This document shows positions 1-14,100 of a DNA stretch of 64,000 bases, piece after piece; the first letter of the stretch is position 1; each line of letters opens with the position of its first letter. The stretch covers positions 4,832,749-4,896,748 of the forward strand of contig NC_053126.1 of NCBI RefSeq assembly GCF_010015445.1. Direction: 5' to 3'. This DNA is from Perca fluviatilis (taxonomy: Eukaryota; Chordata; Actinopteri; Perciformes; Percidae). The notes under the pieces were generated by a model. It was not told where the DNA came from. It saw only the letters and a list, made by a program, of their open reading frames with translations, and ran no database searches. The translations under genes were made by a program, and so were the position numbers.

Positions 1-208
1 GTACCGAGTAGTCTATATCCTTGATGAACACATATTTTGCAGCGGCTCCGTGGGGAGCTTAGCGCCGCCCAGGACGATTGTGATTGGTTTAAAGAAATGC
101 CAATAAACCGGAGCACGTTTTTCTCCCATCCAGGAATGCTGTGTGGACTAGCCAGACCCTCCTCCGCAGCGCTGTGGATGGTCTGGCAAAGCAAGACTAT
201 GTACCGAG
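1..208. mobile_element. hAT-like MITE with 8-bp target duplication
   Basis: GTACCGAG occurs at 1-8 and again at 201-208, flanking an element (9-200) that starts TAGTCT and ends AGACTAT. The inner sequence (CTAGCCAGACC, then GGTCTGGC) resembles a common teleost repeat. It lies in the triobp 3' region. Confidence 0.65.
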
Positions 209-613
209 TAACCAATACACTTGTTAGATAATGTTTCATTACAGAGTTGGGTTTGTCGCTGTGTGCTCGTGGTTGAAAACGCATGGAAACAAGGTGGCGT
301 GCAAGAAATGCAATGCGCCATGACGTAGATCCCCTTCAAGGCCAGGCTGATGTTGGAAGTCCCTCTAGTGGACAGAACGTGTAACAACAACCACATGCCA
401 CATATAGTGGCATTGACAATGCATAAGCCCAAGTAGTGTAGTACATATTATAACAGGCTGCATTTGAGCATTAAATATTAGAATATATAAAAAAGAAAAA
501 AATAACAAATTAAATTTGAATGGTATTATAGGGGAAGATTGACAGCTCTAATAGGGACAGTGAATCATACCTGTCACTGTGTCTGCCTGAGCGTCAGTAC
601 CAGCAGCAGACTC

Positions 614-3600
614 TCAGTGGTCCAGGCTGTTACCCAGCTTCTGCCCCTCCTGCAGAGCAGCCATGGCCAGCTTCAAATGCTCCTTGAGACTCTGGATCTC
701 TCGCTCACTCCGGCCCCTCAGGCCACTCAGCTCCTCGTGGACCTGCGTGCATCGTTCACAGGCCAGCCGGTTCTCCTGCGGGGCAGAGAGGAGTAGACAG
801 GCTCAAGTTCCTTAAACTGCCTCATCTAATACTACATCAGCCAGCTCTTTTTCTTTTTGGGACCATCTTAGTGTGACATCACATTCACTATGAAACAAAA
901 CCTATACTTTCTCCAATTCTAATATAGCATGCTATATTTGTGTTTTTAAAATTACAATATTCATATATCATAACATGCCATTTGCCTTAGGAGCAGCACC
1001 AAATAACTGAAGCATGGAAGGTTCAGTATTATCACGATATTGGTCTGTCCGAATATTTGGACAAATTGTACTTTGAGGCTTTGGCAACATTGTTATTGAA
1101 ACTTTCATGCCAATAAAGCCCTTTTGAATTTGAATATTATTACAAACAAGACAGACAGCGCATCATTTCATCAATTCATTCACTGTATAGTAATCACTGG
1201 ATGAGGATGTCCAGAGCACAAGGGTGCAGGGTCTTCCCAAGGGTGCAGGGTCTTCCCAAGGGTGCAGGGTCTTCTGACCACCTGCATTTCCTGAAAGCTT
1301 CCAGGCTTTAAGATACTTAACCACCTTCTTCAAGGACGTGAGGATTAACATTCCACGTTATTCGTCTAATAATGTAGGGTTTACAGAAAGAATAAAAAAA
1401 AAAAAAACACACACATAATAGTAGAACCAGACCAACACACACAGATGCAGACAGGCAGACTACCGTGTTAAGAAACTGCAGCTCGTTCCTCAGACAGCTG
1501 ATCTCCTTGTGTAAGTACTCAATCTCGTTTTCTTTTACCCTGAGAAGAACCTGTGAGAAAAACAACAAAACAACATAGTGTGGTTGTCATTTGTTGCCAA
1601 AAAAAAAAAGAAAAGAAAAAAACCACACACACAAAACCTCTTTTATAAATACCCTATATTATTATAATTATCACTTGAACCCACCCAAAAAAAAACAATT
1701 GTGTTCTGTCTGATTTATGATAAACACAGTGGGCGTTTTCTGTAATTTATAATCGTACATAACTTGGGCTTTTGGCCAAATAGGGTCTAGCATGAAATTC
1801 CGTTTGTATTCTCAAAACTGCAACATTAGTTTGGTAACCAGAAAGAGTATAAAAGGAACTGCCACATGTTTGCTTTATAATAACTCTCAGAGGCTGGGTG
1901 GCATGTCAGTGTCCTTTGTTTGGACAGCAGGGCGGCCTATTTCTGGGACTGATGTGTCTCTTGATTAAGTGCCCTAAAGGTCCCATGACATGCTGCTTTT
2001 TGGATGCTTTTATATAGACCTTAGTGGTCCCCTAATACTTTATCTGAAGTCTCTTTTATATAGGCCTTAGTGGTCCCCTAATACTGTATCTGAAGTCTCT
2101 TTTATATAGACCTTAGTGGTCCCCTAATACTGTATCTGAAGTCTCTTTTATATAGGCCTTAGTGGTCCCCTAATACTGTATCTGAAGTCTCTTTTATATA
2201 GACCTTAGTGGTCCCCTAATACTGTATCTGAAGTCTCTTTTATATAGACCTTAGTGGTCCCCTAATACTGTATCTGAAGTTTCTTTTATATAGACCTTAG
2301 TGGTCCCCTAATACTGTATCTGAAGTCTCTTTCCCAAAATTCAGCCTTGGTGCAGAATTACAGCCACTAGAGCCAGTCCCACAATGAGCTTTCCTTAGGA
2401 TGTGCCATTTCTGTGTCTGTAGCTTTAAAGGCTGACATTTGTTGAGCTGAAATGAAGACAGATTCAGCAACTGCACGGCCTATTTCTCGCTTAAAATGTT
2501 TTCAGAAACACGTTTCAGTGAACTATTTTAGTACAATATGAGATCGTATTCTGAACGAGCCGCCATGACAGTCTGGCTTTGAATTTCCGGAGAAAACAAA
2601 CCCATGTGACGCGTTCATCCAATCAGCTGCCGGTTTTCATTTCTTGGGCAACAATACAGAGTAGCTGTTATAGAGATTTATTACGTCTCATCTCGTCTTT
2701 TTGTTGTGTTCTGTAGCACTTTTTGGACCAACGGGGGGAGACTGATCATTTCGACTGGCTTTTCTGTCAACGGTCGGCCGTCAGCCCTGTGTGTCCACAC
2801 CTTAAATGCTACTGAGGAGAGGGGGGGGGGCAAGGTGGAGGGTGGGGGTGTGGCCTTGACCAACTGCTATGCTTCGCTCGTTTTCAAGCCATGATGTCTC
2901 TCTCTTTCTCATGGGCACGCCAAATTCTCTGGGCATGCAAAGCAGAGAAAGGGGAGGTAACCTTGCTCCTTATGACCTCATAAGGAGAAGATTCCTGATT
3001 GGTCCATCTGAGCTTTCATTTTCTCAAAGGCAGAGCAGGATACCCAGGGCTCGGTTTACACCTATCACCATTTCTAGCCACTGGGGGACCATAGGCAGGC
3101 TGGGGGAACTCATATTAATGTTAAAAAACCTCATAAAGTGACATTTTCATGCCATGGGACCTTTAAGCAAAATGTATGGCTTATTTAAATAGTGCAGTAC
3201 TTTTAAGTGTATTCCTGACCATTTGTGCAAACACTTACTGTAATACAAAGTCAAGCGCAACTGCAAGTGTGACACAGTGCAAGTCATGCTTTACAAGTCT
3301 ACATGATGCAATCTCCAGTATTTCATAATCTATGACTTTTAGCTCATTGCGAGTGGGTGGTTGGAGAGTTTCTTAACTTGCTCTCGTCTCAAGACTTAAA
3401 GGGTCAGTTCTCTTCTCTTCTGGTTTAATTTGCCCAGGGTTTGTAGTATGTACCGCTGAGACTTTTGCCCACACCTCAACACAATTGAGTCAAATGGAAT
3501 TTTGCTTTAGTTATGAAAGCACTGAACAATTACATTTGAAAAAAAAAAAAAAAAAAACACTTAAAAGCAATATGCTTTTCCACCATGCATGTCTCCGTTA

Positions 3601-6184
3601 TGCCGGATAACCATTTCACGCAGATTAGTTTTATACAGAAGGGAAACAAAATAGTGAAACTGCCTACTGTCAGTGGTTTTAGTTTCAATTTTAGTAACGG
3701 AAAATACCACAAATACTTCGCTATGGTTTACATTAGCAAAAATAACAACATTAAATGTGCATGGCTACACACAGATAATTAAAATCCAGTAACAAAACAT
3801 TCCTTTTATCTAGATTTGACTTAGTAGAATTCAAATTTGTAAGTGTTTTAAGATTGATTGGAGGCAGTCAGAAAGCTAGCTGCATTTTTAAACAACTCCT
3901 CCAGTTTCACAATTATTATTTTTGACTTTTGCAAAAAAAAAAAAAAATTATGCATTCAAGACTTTTAATGCAGTGGGTGATATTTTCACACTTGTGCACA
4001 TCTGCTGCATTTTGCTGTCAGTTCAGGAAGTTACAAGAAACTGGCAGACACAGACCCGCCCGCGTCACCCACGCTCAGTTTCAAGTACACGGTACTCGAG
4101 CAGTTACCTCTAGTTCACAGGGCGTCCTGTCTTTGTTGTGCTCTGAGCCGTGATATGTGTTGGTAGATTGTGTCCGACTCATCTCCTCCGTCAAACGGGC
4201 CTTTATGTCCTGCAGAGGAACAGGTTATGTCTTTAGGAATGACACCCGTTGTTGGCTTACATTTTGCAGACAATGGATCACTAGTCTTATACAGCCAGAC
4301 TACAGACTACCACATTTTTTGTTAACACTTTACTTGAAGGTATCTACATAAGAGTGACATGACACTGTCATGAACACATGACAGTGTCATGAACACATGA
4401 CAGTGTCATGACACACTGCCTGCGTGGCGTGAGCGTGGCGTTTCTGTTGCATGTCAGCTGCGTGGATTTTTCTGTCTTTACACACCTGCTGCCGCTGCTA
4501 GCCTTTGTCTGGACACATGTATGTTTCCCATTGATTTACTGCACTCAAGCAGTAGTATACTTCATGTTAAACATTAATATATACTGATCTGATTTATAGT
4601 CACCCAGTCCATAACAATGTCATGCAATAATTCTGAATTACACCTGCCACTGCAACATCGAGGACTTAAGAGCCATCTTTCATTTTGAGATAGTTTGGAC
4701 TTAAAGATTGCTCCGTTACTTGTGAGCAATCTGTTGATAACTCACCTGGTTCTCTTTCCTCAGCTGCTCCATGTCTCTCTCCTTGCGGCTGATCTCCCTC
4801 TCTCTCTCAGCGTTGTTCTGCTCAGCTCGGTTTAGCTCCAGACACTTCTGAGAGTAGCGTTCAGACAGTCCGGCCAGCTCTCTCTGCAAAGCCTGAGTTT
4901 CTGCCCTGCAGAAATGGATATGTGCATTTCATGCCGGATCCTTAGTGAATTAAACTGCAGAAATGCGTAATAACAGCTGCCATGCTGCAGGTTCAAAATT
5001 ATGACAGAATGTACGTGACATTACCTGCTTTCTTTTTACTATAACAGCAGCATAAATTACAAAGAAACAATATGTATTAACACACAAAGAGATCAAGTCA
5101 CAGCACTGCACCGGTGGGACGTCCTTTATACGTCATGCACAAACAACCAAAGCTCATCTTGGAAGATATCTTCCTATAAAGTGGTAGCTCCTTTATTCTG
5201 CTCTGCTCTTACTGAATACATCTAAACTAAAGTAGAGTATAATATTATAGAGTATTGATTACATTTAGTAACAGCAACATGCTGTGTAAAATGAGAGAGA
5301 ATCTTTTTCCTTTCCATTAGGCAAGTATTTCCGACTGTGGTTTTAAATCTTCACTGCTCATGACCAATAACCACAAAAATAAGGAAGAGCATGCAAAGAG
5401 CGGGAAAAAAAAAACGCAGAGTAGGCAACACAGATAAGCCCTAAAATGCAGGTTCCAGTAGCAGCCACTGAGACAGCGCTCTGTCAAAGGCCTTGTGGAG
5501 CTTACAAAGGAAAACTAATCCATGACAAAATTCTTACATTCCTTAAGTGCCTAACAGGACCCAGTGGCCTCTGCGGTAATGGCCTTGCTTAGACAAGGAA
5601 CCCTGGATTGTTGTGGAGTCTGCAAATTCTACCTTTTATTTCACAGAAAACCCTTTTGTGGCCAGCTAACTCCCACTTAAAAGCACAAGAGAGCTATTCA
5701 CATAAATTACCAATGTTGGCCTCCACTGACTGAGACAACCAAGCATTTATTTTCAAGGCAATGTGAAGTAAAGGCTTACAAAAGGAAAGGGGTGCTGGTA
5801 GAATGCAGTTTGCAAACTTCATATTATTGTATTTCTGCATGCATGTAAACTATGTTTTTTATAGATGTCACTTACAGAAATCAAAATATCTTAACTGTGT
5901 CACGATAACAAAAAAGGGACAGTTCACACCAAAATCAAAAATACATATTTTTCCTGTAGTGCTATTTACCATTCTAGATTGTCTTGGTGTGAGTTTCCCA
6001 GTGTTGGAGATTTCGGATATACTAGATGGCATTCAGCTTGTGGTGTTCAAAGCGCAACATTTTTTAAAAAACTCAACAGCAATGTCTCTTTCAAGAAAAA
6101 TTATCCTGTTCCTCAAGATAATCCACAGACCTGGATGTGAGCAGTTTCACGTAGGAACCATTTTCTCTCTACCGAACTACACAC

Positions 6185-6220
<36 letters not shown>

Positions 6221-6251
6221 ACACCTCACACCCTACACACACCTACACACA

Positions 6252-6343
<92 letters not shown>

Positions 6344-8123
6344 AACTGTACCACCGTGAAGACATGTATTGAAATTTAAATGTACTGAAAATGTTCTGGT
6401 ACAGGATATAATATCCTCTATTCCAGACTCAAACAACACAGAAACAAAAAATTATATAAACAAATTTAAAGCACAATGATTTCATAAATCAGATTCATTT
6501 CATGATTAAAAATGACTCACATTTCATAAATAAGATCCATAAATTACAAATCATCTTTATAGTTGAACATTACGTCTTTTGACAGACAAAATGTATCAAA
6601 TGAAGAAAGAAGCGTACTCATAGACTGTTGAGTTTTTCAAATGTAATGTTTTGGTGCTTTAAGCACCACAAGCCAAGTGCCATCTAGTTCCATTATATCT
6701 GAGAGAAGGCAGACATCTCTATGGCCGATATCTGCAACACTAGGCAACTCACACCAAAACTATCTAGACTGATAAATAGCACTACAGGTAAGAGGATTGC
6801 ATTAGTTTGTTGTAGACTAGTTGATTGTATTAATAGCCAGTTTCGATCTCTACCACATTGGCAAAAATAGATTTGAAGTTACTTACTGCTGATGGGCTCG
6901 CACAGTCTGTGAATCTAGCCCCCCACTGCTTAGCCTTTTGACTCTCTCCACCTCTCTCTCCAGCTCGTCTTTGTGTTTTTTCTTCAAAGCCTCCATTACT
7001 GAAACACCAGCGACACAACTTCACAAATGTGACCTCCTGGTAGCTAATAACGGCAGACTAAAAGGTCCCATGACATGCTGCCACTTTGCTCGTTTGAAAG
7101 CCATGATGTCTCTCTCTTTCTCATGGGTGGGCCAAATTCTCTGGGCAGGCAAAGCAGAGAAAGGGGAGGTAACCTTGCTCCTTATGACCTCATAAGGAGA
7201 AGATTCCAGATCGGCCCATCTGAGCTTTCATTTTCTCAAAGGCAGAGCAGGATACCCAGGGCTCGGTTTACACCTATCACCATTTCTAGCCACTGGGGGA
7301 CCATAGACAGACTGGGGGAACGCATATTAATGTTAAAAAACCTCATAAAGTGAAATGTTCATGCCATGGGACCTTTAAGGATCTTTCCTGATTGGGGAAG
7401 CTTAGGGGGTAAAAGAAATCATGACCAAGCGAGAAAATGTCATCAGAAATTGAATATAAAAAATGTTTACAGCCTTAAACGGCACTCGAAAATGCTGGAT
7501 CTACACTTAGATATGACAGTCAATTTCAAATAAGTATAGTATCAATATATCATGTGTACCCTAAGATTAAATTACATTTATATAATTCACAGGCATTCGA
7601 CACCCTTATATGGAAGTGGATTGATGCCGCTACAGAAGAGTGTAAAAGCTCTAGTGGACAGTTTTTTTAGTTGTTGCTCATTAGTCATAGTTTAGAGGAA
7701 CGATTACCCAAGGCAAGGTTAACAACCTATTCCTTCCTTCTTCTTAAAGAGAAACAGTGAACTCTATTCAACCTTTAACCTCCAACACAGTTCTGACTGC
7801 TTTTCTTTATCATATGACCCTTAAAGTCTTTGCAGTTGTAAATAATTACACAATGATGTATCCCCGTGTATCCCCTGCTGACCTCGTGCGGTGTCCTTGG
7901 TCTCCTCCAGCAGCAGCCTGTCCCTCTCCGTCTCCAGCTCCTTGGTCTGCCGGTCGTGCTGCCTCTGCAGTTCGTCCAGCGCCTGTCGATGGGCACGCTC
8001 CATGGCTGCCAGGCTGCGGCCGCAGGGGGCCTCAGGGCCACAGCCGCCTCGCACGCCTCCTCCCCACCTCCCTCCCCCCCCTACTCCTCGTAGTTGCTCC
8101 AGCTGCTGCCTCAGTGACGCCAC
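614..8123 (-). CDS. triobp: triobp C-terminal coiled-coil exons
   Basis: Six exons (8123-7883, 6998-6887, 4905-4746, 4209-4108, 1550-1464, 775-614) encode a nearly continuous coiled coil. It contains the family blocks [49 protein letters not shown] and [18 protein letters not shown], and ends NSLDH then stop at 616-614. The first of these exons has a Gly-rich insertion (near 8030-8090) where the human protein has a different linker. The stop codon lies only 44 nt before a canonical donor (GTATGA from 570), so a further 3'UTR exon could exist without making this stop a normal NMD target. No polyadenylation signal was found downstream in the window. Confidence 0.92.
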
Positions 8124-11100
8124 CTGAGGGGAAGACAAAGACGGAGGTAAAGCCCACGCAGTGACCAAGGGGCGGGAAGCCTATCAATTATACATGCGAT
8201 TAGCGTGTTAACACGAGATGATACATACGCTGGTGTTGGCAGTGAAATACATTAGCAGCAATTAGGGCTGGGTAGCGAATTCAATACTTTTTAGGCACCG
8301 ACCGAATTGCCTCTAAAGTATCGAGTATTGAAAAAAGGCCTCATCATCCAATACCCAATATCTTTTTGGGGCATTTTTAGGCTTTTATTGTCACAGGACA
8401 GATGAAGACATGAAAGGGGAGAGAGAGGGGGGGGGATGACATGTAGCAAAGGGTCGCGGGTCGGAGTCTAACCTGCAGCTGCTGCGTCGAGGAGTAAATC
8501 TCTATATAAGTGCGCCTGCTCTACCAACTGAGCTAACCCAGCCACCCAAAACCCAATTTAAATAACTAAGCAGTAGATCACATCGGTGTCAGTGAGCCAA
8601 TCAGCACGCAGCATGCTTCTACCAAGGTCTAATAATGTCTGTGATTGGCTGTCTAACGTTACACGTCGTAGAGGCAGGTAGGAAAACACCACGTTACACA
8701 CAGAGACGGGGCTCACGCAGTAGGATCATAAATACATTTAAATTAAATAATACAATTTGTGCAGTAATATTGTAATTTGTTTTATAAAATTGGTATCGAA
8801 AAAAGTATTGTTTAGGAACTGGTATCGAAGTCACGGTATTGAAGTTTTTGAACGCTACCCAGCCCTAGCAGCAATAAGGATTAGGATATAAAGAAACAGG
8901 ACGCTTTTGGATGGCCAAATGTGAGGTACGACAATCAACAGTACGATTCATTCATACTCGCTGGCTTGTTAACAGTAAAAAATAAATAAATTCATTTTTT
9001 AGCCAAATTAATAAATCTGTTGCAGAATCCCACTACCAACCAACACATAATCTACACATGATCACTGGCAGAACCACTGTGCACGCTATGGACAGACTAA
9101 TCGGGCCAACTCTCGCTCCTTGGGTTGTGCACACCTCTTAAGAATTTGTGGTTGTTGGTGCTCAAAGTTCAAATTATTTAAACTTTGACCCCAACCACAG
9201 CTGACCTTTCAAAGCCTGATTAGATTTAAGCGACAGAAGCAGCTTAAACACAGAGGAAGCATGCAGCCTTCATTATATTGTAATAATACTGTAGTAGAAG
9301 AATATATGCGCATAAGCTTCTCTTTAGCATGAAATTAACAGCTCTATAACAGTTGATGAAGTAAATGAACAGTATGATGAGATATCAGCGTTCAGCAGAG
9401 CTCTTTGCCCAGCGGTCTGCGTATCATGTGTAGAAACTGCAAACCGGTTCAAACCAAAGCTGCACTTCACAACACACAGAGACAGAACAGTTTCAGCAGT
9501 ATTTCCCAGATCAATATCTCTATCTCAATTTCTACTTTTAATTCTCCACTGCATATTTTAGATGGAAAACACTGCTGAAGAGCAGGCCAGTAAAATAGGG
9601 ACTCAAGTGTTAACAGGCAGAAACAGGAAACGTTTACTTCATCCGGGCAGATGAGTGAATTTGCATTTTATTTAATTTGCAAATTGGAAAATCAACTCCA
9701 CGCACTACCTCCCTCTGCAGCGCCTCATTGGCTGACTGGCCGAAAGGCCGTGATCCCATCGGTGGTAAAGAGCTCATCTCCTTCAAAGGCAAGCGTTCAA
9801 ACTCAGCCCACTTTCTCTCTATTTCTTCCTCCGTGCGTAGCCTTTGGTTGGATCCCCCGCCAGTGCCCTTCCTGGACAGCACAGCCTCCCACTGGCTGCT
9901 CGTGTTCCTCTCCTCCTGCCATTGGCTGTGCTCCCTCCCCTGGCCCTCTGCTGCTTCTCTCTGACTGGCTGGGAGAGGGCTGGACGAGGCAGGAACCGGG
10001 GACAGCTCCACATAGTCAAACCTACGATGAGAAGGAGAAGCCGGGGTCGGGATTTCCGACTGAACGTCGACGTGACGCGACGATGGCCGACGGGAAGACA
10101 GCGGGAAGCGAGAATGGGAGTTTTCCTTGTCACTGCTGCCATCAGGTAATCTAGAGAAGATTAGAGAGGAATACATTCAATTTAAAGCAAAGGCTATCAA
10201 AATAAATCAAAGGCATTATTTCTTCTACTATCTGAGAACCTCATAAATCCTAGTTCAATGAAATAAAACAAGGAAATCATCACAAATCCATCAAGGTTGA
10301 AGAAATACGTGAATCAACCGCACACAAAGCCTCAACACGAACACTGGAGGCACAGCCGGTGTGGTGAGTGATTATGAAAACAGAACATATATTGGTGCTC
10401 CAAGTAACTAATGCAGACTTTGATTCATTACAAACAGACAAAGTATACAGAGACTGAAACTCTTCAGGGGCCAAGTTGCTGCTGCGTGTGAGAACCACAG
10501 CCTCTTATCTGACTGTTTTACGGCTGAGCTGCAGCAGGACCTGAGATGAGCAATACAAGAATGCTGAGGCAACCAATCTTAGAATAATACAGTGTAAAAA
10601 AAACACTACTATAAAAACAACTTATAGAATGAAGGATAAAACCTCTTTAGATTCTGCTTTTTAGGGGAGGAAGTTGCAAGTGACAATTAACTGATCAGTT
10701 ATTTAAATAAATAAATTCCTAATTACCCTTATACATGTATTTCAAAAATTACATGTAGACTCCGACCTGCGGCCCTTTGCTGCATGTCATTCCCCTCTCT
10801 CTCCCCTTTCATGTCTTCATCTGTCCTGTGGAAATAAAGACCTAAAATGCCCCCAAAAATAATCTTTATATAAGCTCCACCAGCTAAAGTGAGGTTACAA
10901 AATGTCAGTTACGTTGGGTATAAAAGATGTGCAGGTACACCCACCTCTAAATTGCTGCATTTAAGCATTTTATTCATGCGGGAGATGTTTGAACCATCCA
11001 GTTTCACATTTATTGACACTCCTCTCTCCATGATTACACAAAACAGTGTGTGCTGTAAGAGCACGAGAGGTGCATGAGAGAACTGACTGGCTTCTTAAGT

Positions 11101-14100
11101 TAAGTCTAAACATATATATTTCTTAATTTTAGCCTGAGAAAAATCTGAAATGTATCCAGCATTCAATTTAAAAAAGGCAAAGAAAAAATCAACGTTTTTA
11201 TTCCAAACTCAAGGTCCATTCAAGAGACAAAGACATGACATACAACATACCTTAAAAACAAATAAAAACATATACAAAGAAATAAAATCCAGAAGAAACA
11301 ACAATAACCACATTTCTATAAAAGACACTTATACCAGTGTTTCCATAGTGATGATTGGTATCGGTAAAGTTGCTTGTATTTATTTATATTTTAGCTTTTA
11401 TATTCAACAGTTCGACTGGCACTTACTGTGTGAGGTCTGGAGAGCTGCTGGGCCGGATACACTTCTTTAAAACCTCGATCCAATTCCGCCTGATCCCAGC
11501 TGTCATGGCAGACAGCGTATGCGCGGCCTCCTGCGTCTGGAGAACAAAGGAGAAAACAGGTTAAGGAGACAGAACTGGAATGAGATGGAAATGATAAAGA
11601 AGAACTGAAAAGAGAGAAAAAGGTGAAGCAGATACTGACACGGATGGGAGTGTTGATAACGGAATAACAAGAAAAATGCAGCAGAAATTGAGAGCGGGTG
11701 TGGTTAATGCTGAAAAGGAGGACAAGGGATGAATATTAAGAAGAAACTCAGTCTATGAGAGATTGACCCGTGACTCACCTGTACCTGAAACCCATAGTTC
11801 TTCTCCACATCGAACTCACACACCTTCACACAGGATTTTAGGTCAATCTCTCCGTCCAAGTCATCTTTCTACACAAAAAACACAGGAACACTTTCAACAC
11901 GCAGAAACAGGTGAAATTTCTCCGACACGTTGTTATTGTCATAATTGATACAATGTCTTTGCTTACGCTTGCAGTACTCATCCGCGTTTGAATGAATATC
12001 ATTATTAGGATTATTACAAACTTTCATATACACAACACACAAAAAAAACATACCTCCTCTGCACTCGAGTCTCTGTAGTACTTCAGTCCAGCATCGGTCA
12101 AAACAAACCAATGCTTCTTCCACTAAAGAAACACAGCAGATAGAACAATTAATCCAAGACTGAACTGAGATCAGCAACTCTTAGGCTCAAATATGATACA
12201 TTAGGTAACACTGAATCGATTCGCCGATTAAAAAAATCGATCTTTGTTTGAGTGATCTGATATCGATTAATACAATTCAGAACTTTTAATACATGCCTTC
12301 TCACCATGGATGTATTAAGTAAAAAGTTCTTTAAACAAACTTTCTGTGGGTCAATTCTTAATGTAAACATTATAAAAAATAGTTGAGGGTTGCTTCTTGC
12401 TTGTGCAATTTACAGCAGAGGTTCTCTGAGAATCTCTTTTATAGAGAAGCTAAATTAAAAATTTAAATGTCCCTGCCCTAATTGATATTGAATCGGAAAT
12501 GTAATCAAATCGGGACCTTGTGAATCGGAATTAAATCGATTCGAGAAATCATTGGCGATATCCAGCCCTAATGACAACCATCAAAACAATACAATAACAA
12601 TATCTGACACGGTAATACCAAATAATGGATTTTTCAGAGTAAGCCTGGTCTGAGTAAGCAATGGAAACAGCAAGGCCCTATATTATTAAAGCCAAATGGC
12701 TAGTGAATGTTCAAATGTTACCAGCCACTCAATAGATTACCATTATTGTTTGGCTGGTGAGTGAAGCAAATCTACCAGCAACTTGCATATTATGCCAGCA
12801 TTTGGCTGGCAGATGGTGCTCATTTTGGACCCCGCCTACAGCATGTGATGTGAAGAGAGAAGCTTATTAACTCAAGCATATCATTCAAAGAGAGGAGACA
12901 CCTGCTGTGCCTCAAGCCGCCAAGATATTACTGCGATAACGAGGATAATCTGCCGCTATCGCCTTACGCACAGCCTTTCTGATTAGGAACGAGGGACGAA
13001 GAGGGTAGTGAAGATGGAGGGAGAGAGAGGAAGACGGGAGTCCGACGTCTGTACCTTACCTCTCCACTATCGTCCAGTTTGGACATCCATCCCTTTTTGA
13101 AGTTCAGGAGGTCAGGCTGTGAGGCAAAGAGCACACAGCGTCACGGTCACTGATCTTAATCTGAATGTTTGACAGAAATGTTACAAATACAAAAAAAAGA
13201 AAAAGGAGAAAGGACTCCAGTGTCTGTGTTAGTCGAGGTTATTTCTCTTTATCACAAGCAACGAGAAAGGATTTTACAGAGAAAAAAGACCCGGAGAAAG
13301 TGAATGGGATCAGAAAGAAAGTAACAAAAACAAGACAAAGAATAATATCGAAGGGTGGGGCATACTGAATATAATTATATCTATATACAAGCAATAAGCA
13401 GCTACCACACCACCACAGGCTTATTCTATCATTGTACATGAAAACAACAGATACAATGCTGCCAACTTACCAACATAAACCAGTTTCTATCGTGGATAAA
13501 CTTCTTAAAATGCACGTTGAAAGTGGTACTGGTAAACGCTTATATTTAAACTTTATGTATCAACTAGTTTTTAGAACATGAAATGATTTAGATCCCTAAA
13601 TCATCTTCATCTTGATGATACTGTACGCATTGCAAACATTCAACAGAGGATTCATTGTTGATACTATCTCAATGTTTGTCACTAGATAGATAGATAGATA
13701 GATGATAGATAGATGATAGATAGATGATAGATAGATGATAGATAGATGATAGATAGATGATAGATAGATAGATGATAGATAGATGATAGATAGATAGATA
13801 GATAGATAGATCCCAGTAGCTTAAAGACATCACACACAATATACATCATAAATAGGATGATAAAATAACTCCACATGAATAATATGGACAATAAAAGCTC
13901 TCTGTGGCACTGCAGTATACCAGATATATAATAAAAAGGGAGTGGTTACATAGAAAGACATATATGGGAAGTGAAAAATGACAGGAAACAACAAGTTTGT
14001 CTGTAAAGGATGAGAACACAAACATCTGAAGATAACAGACAGATTAGGAAATGGAGCAGTACATCCTTAGTAGGGATAGACCGATTATCGTCCCTGGCTG

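Noticed and set aside
5803..6372. 189-codon open frame on the plus strand
   Set aside because: Its second half is a translated CA microsatellite (Thr-His repeats) and the first half has no recognisable similarity; it lies in a triobp intron.
7757..8164. Overlapping plus-strand frames of 75-135 codons
   Set aside because: They are the complement of the GC-rich triobp coiled-coil exon 8123-7883, whose minus-strand frame matches the family and splices in phase.
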